Source of the DNA: an uncultured Bacteroidia bacterium
GTDB taxonomy: Bacteria > Bacteroidota > Bacteroidia > Bacteroidales > UBA932
Assembly: GCA_902798975.1 (NCBI GenBank)
Contig: CADBYT010000001.1
Span: 93,889 to 157,888, forward strand
Length of the DNA: 64,000 bases
Direction: 5' to 3'
Positions 63,812-64,000 of the stretch are shown one piece after another. A model generated the notes under the pieces. It was not told where the DNA came from and searched no databases. It saw only the letters and a program-made list of their open reading frames with translations. The position numbers and the translations under genes were made by a program. Within the stretch, counting starts at the first letter, position 1. The number at the start of each line of letters is the position of its first letter.

Positions 63812-64000
63812 TTATTTCACGCTGAAGGCGAAGACGCAGTGGCTGTGGTAGGTCTCGCCCGGACGGAGCACCACGGACGGCCACTCAGGCTTGTTGGGGC
63901 TGTCGGGATAGTGCTGCGTCTCCAGGCAGATGCCGGTGCGCTGCTGGTAGACCACGCCGCCCTTGCCGGTCACGGTGCCGTCGAGGAAGTTGCCGCTGTA
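63812..64000 (-). CDS. Aldose 1-epimerase (mutarotase), C-terminal end, cut by window
   Basis: The frame is open from the window edge and ends at TAA (63812-63814). The 62 visible residues read NFLDGTVTGKGGVVYQQRTG then CLETQHYPDSPNKPEWPSV and LRPGETYHSHCVFAFSV, an excellent match to the end of galactose mutarotases, including the catalytic Glu in CLETQ. It would convert sugar anomers before uptake or isomerisation. The start lies outside the window. Confidence 0.9.
   Translation of the reverse strand, partial: YSGNFLDGTVTGKGGVVYQQRTGICLETQHYPDSPNKPEWPSVVLRPGETYHSHCVFAFSVK

Overview
The window looks like a GC-rich member of the Bacteroidales (phylum Bacteroidota). This rests on Mfa1/FimB-type fimbriae with DUF3575 and OmpA-like partners, a DUF5723 outer-membrane protein, DUF3244 and six-bladed beta-propeller proteins, many SusD-era style lipoproteins, and promoters that fit the Bacteroidota pattern TTTG...TAnnTTTG. 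Sugar genes (GH3, GH31, GH51, araBAD) suggest a gut or rumen plant-polysaccharide degrader. No rRNA, tRNA or CRISPR array was recognised. All gene calls come from reading translations and motifs; no database search was run.

Layout. 1-1000: end of an acyltransferase gene overlapped by two small minus-strand genes. 1147-7466: a 2-hydroxyacid dehydrogenase, a multi-hairpin repeat, then a GH31-GH3 lipoprotein pair. 7519-15243: a KefB-type antiporter, a DUF5723 protein with a lipoprotein partner, an A-type flavoprotein and a Na/Pi symporter. 15300-18769: hairpins beside a REP-type transposase gene that lacks its HUH motif, a uracil-DNA glycosylase-like gene, a double-ATPase ABC protein and a TcdA-like dehydratase. 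18814-28182: a fimbrial operon led by an SSB gene. 28496-35437: a zinc-ribbon protein, a split 5'-nucleotidase, an ABC exporter, a GH51 arabinofuranosidase and holA. 35497-52227: lipoproteins and a long minus-strand operon described below. 52473-54868: a membrane-spanning TPR/HTH regulator and a higBA toxin-antitoxin pair. 55012-64000: one tightly packed minus-strand run, mutarotase - SSS symporter - araD - araA - araB - HsdR_N protein - CCA transferase - Xer recombinase - HPF, closed by a strong terminator.

The most interesting region is 36413-52227. One promoter with a straddling inverted repeat leads into a DUF3244 protein, then three small exported Cys-containing peptides. Each peptide gene overlaps the start of a beta-propeller gene by about 20 nt. 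The modules are interleaved with two thioredoxin-like Cys-x-x-Cys proteins and a complete tripartite RND pump (TolC, adaptor, two different RND permeases), and end with a beta-barrel protein and a lipoprotein. A regulator with a lipoprotein-type N-terminus, periplasmic TPRs, one membrane helix and a C-terminal DNA-binding domain sits just upstream. The region is visibly more AT-rich than its surroundings. I infer a system that makes, oxidises, exports or senses small secreted peptides.

Two families of palindromic repeats are scattered in the window, and both have copies inserted in frame within protein-coding genes (GH3, RND permease, Xer recombinase).
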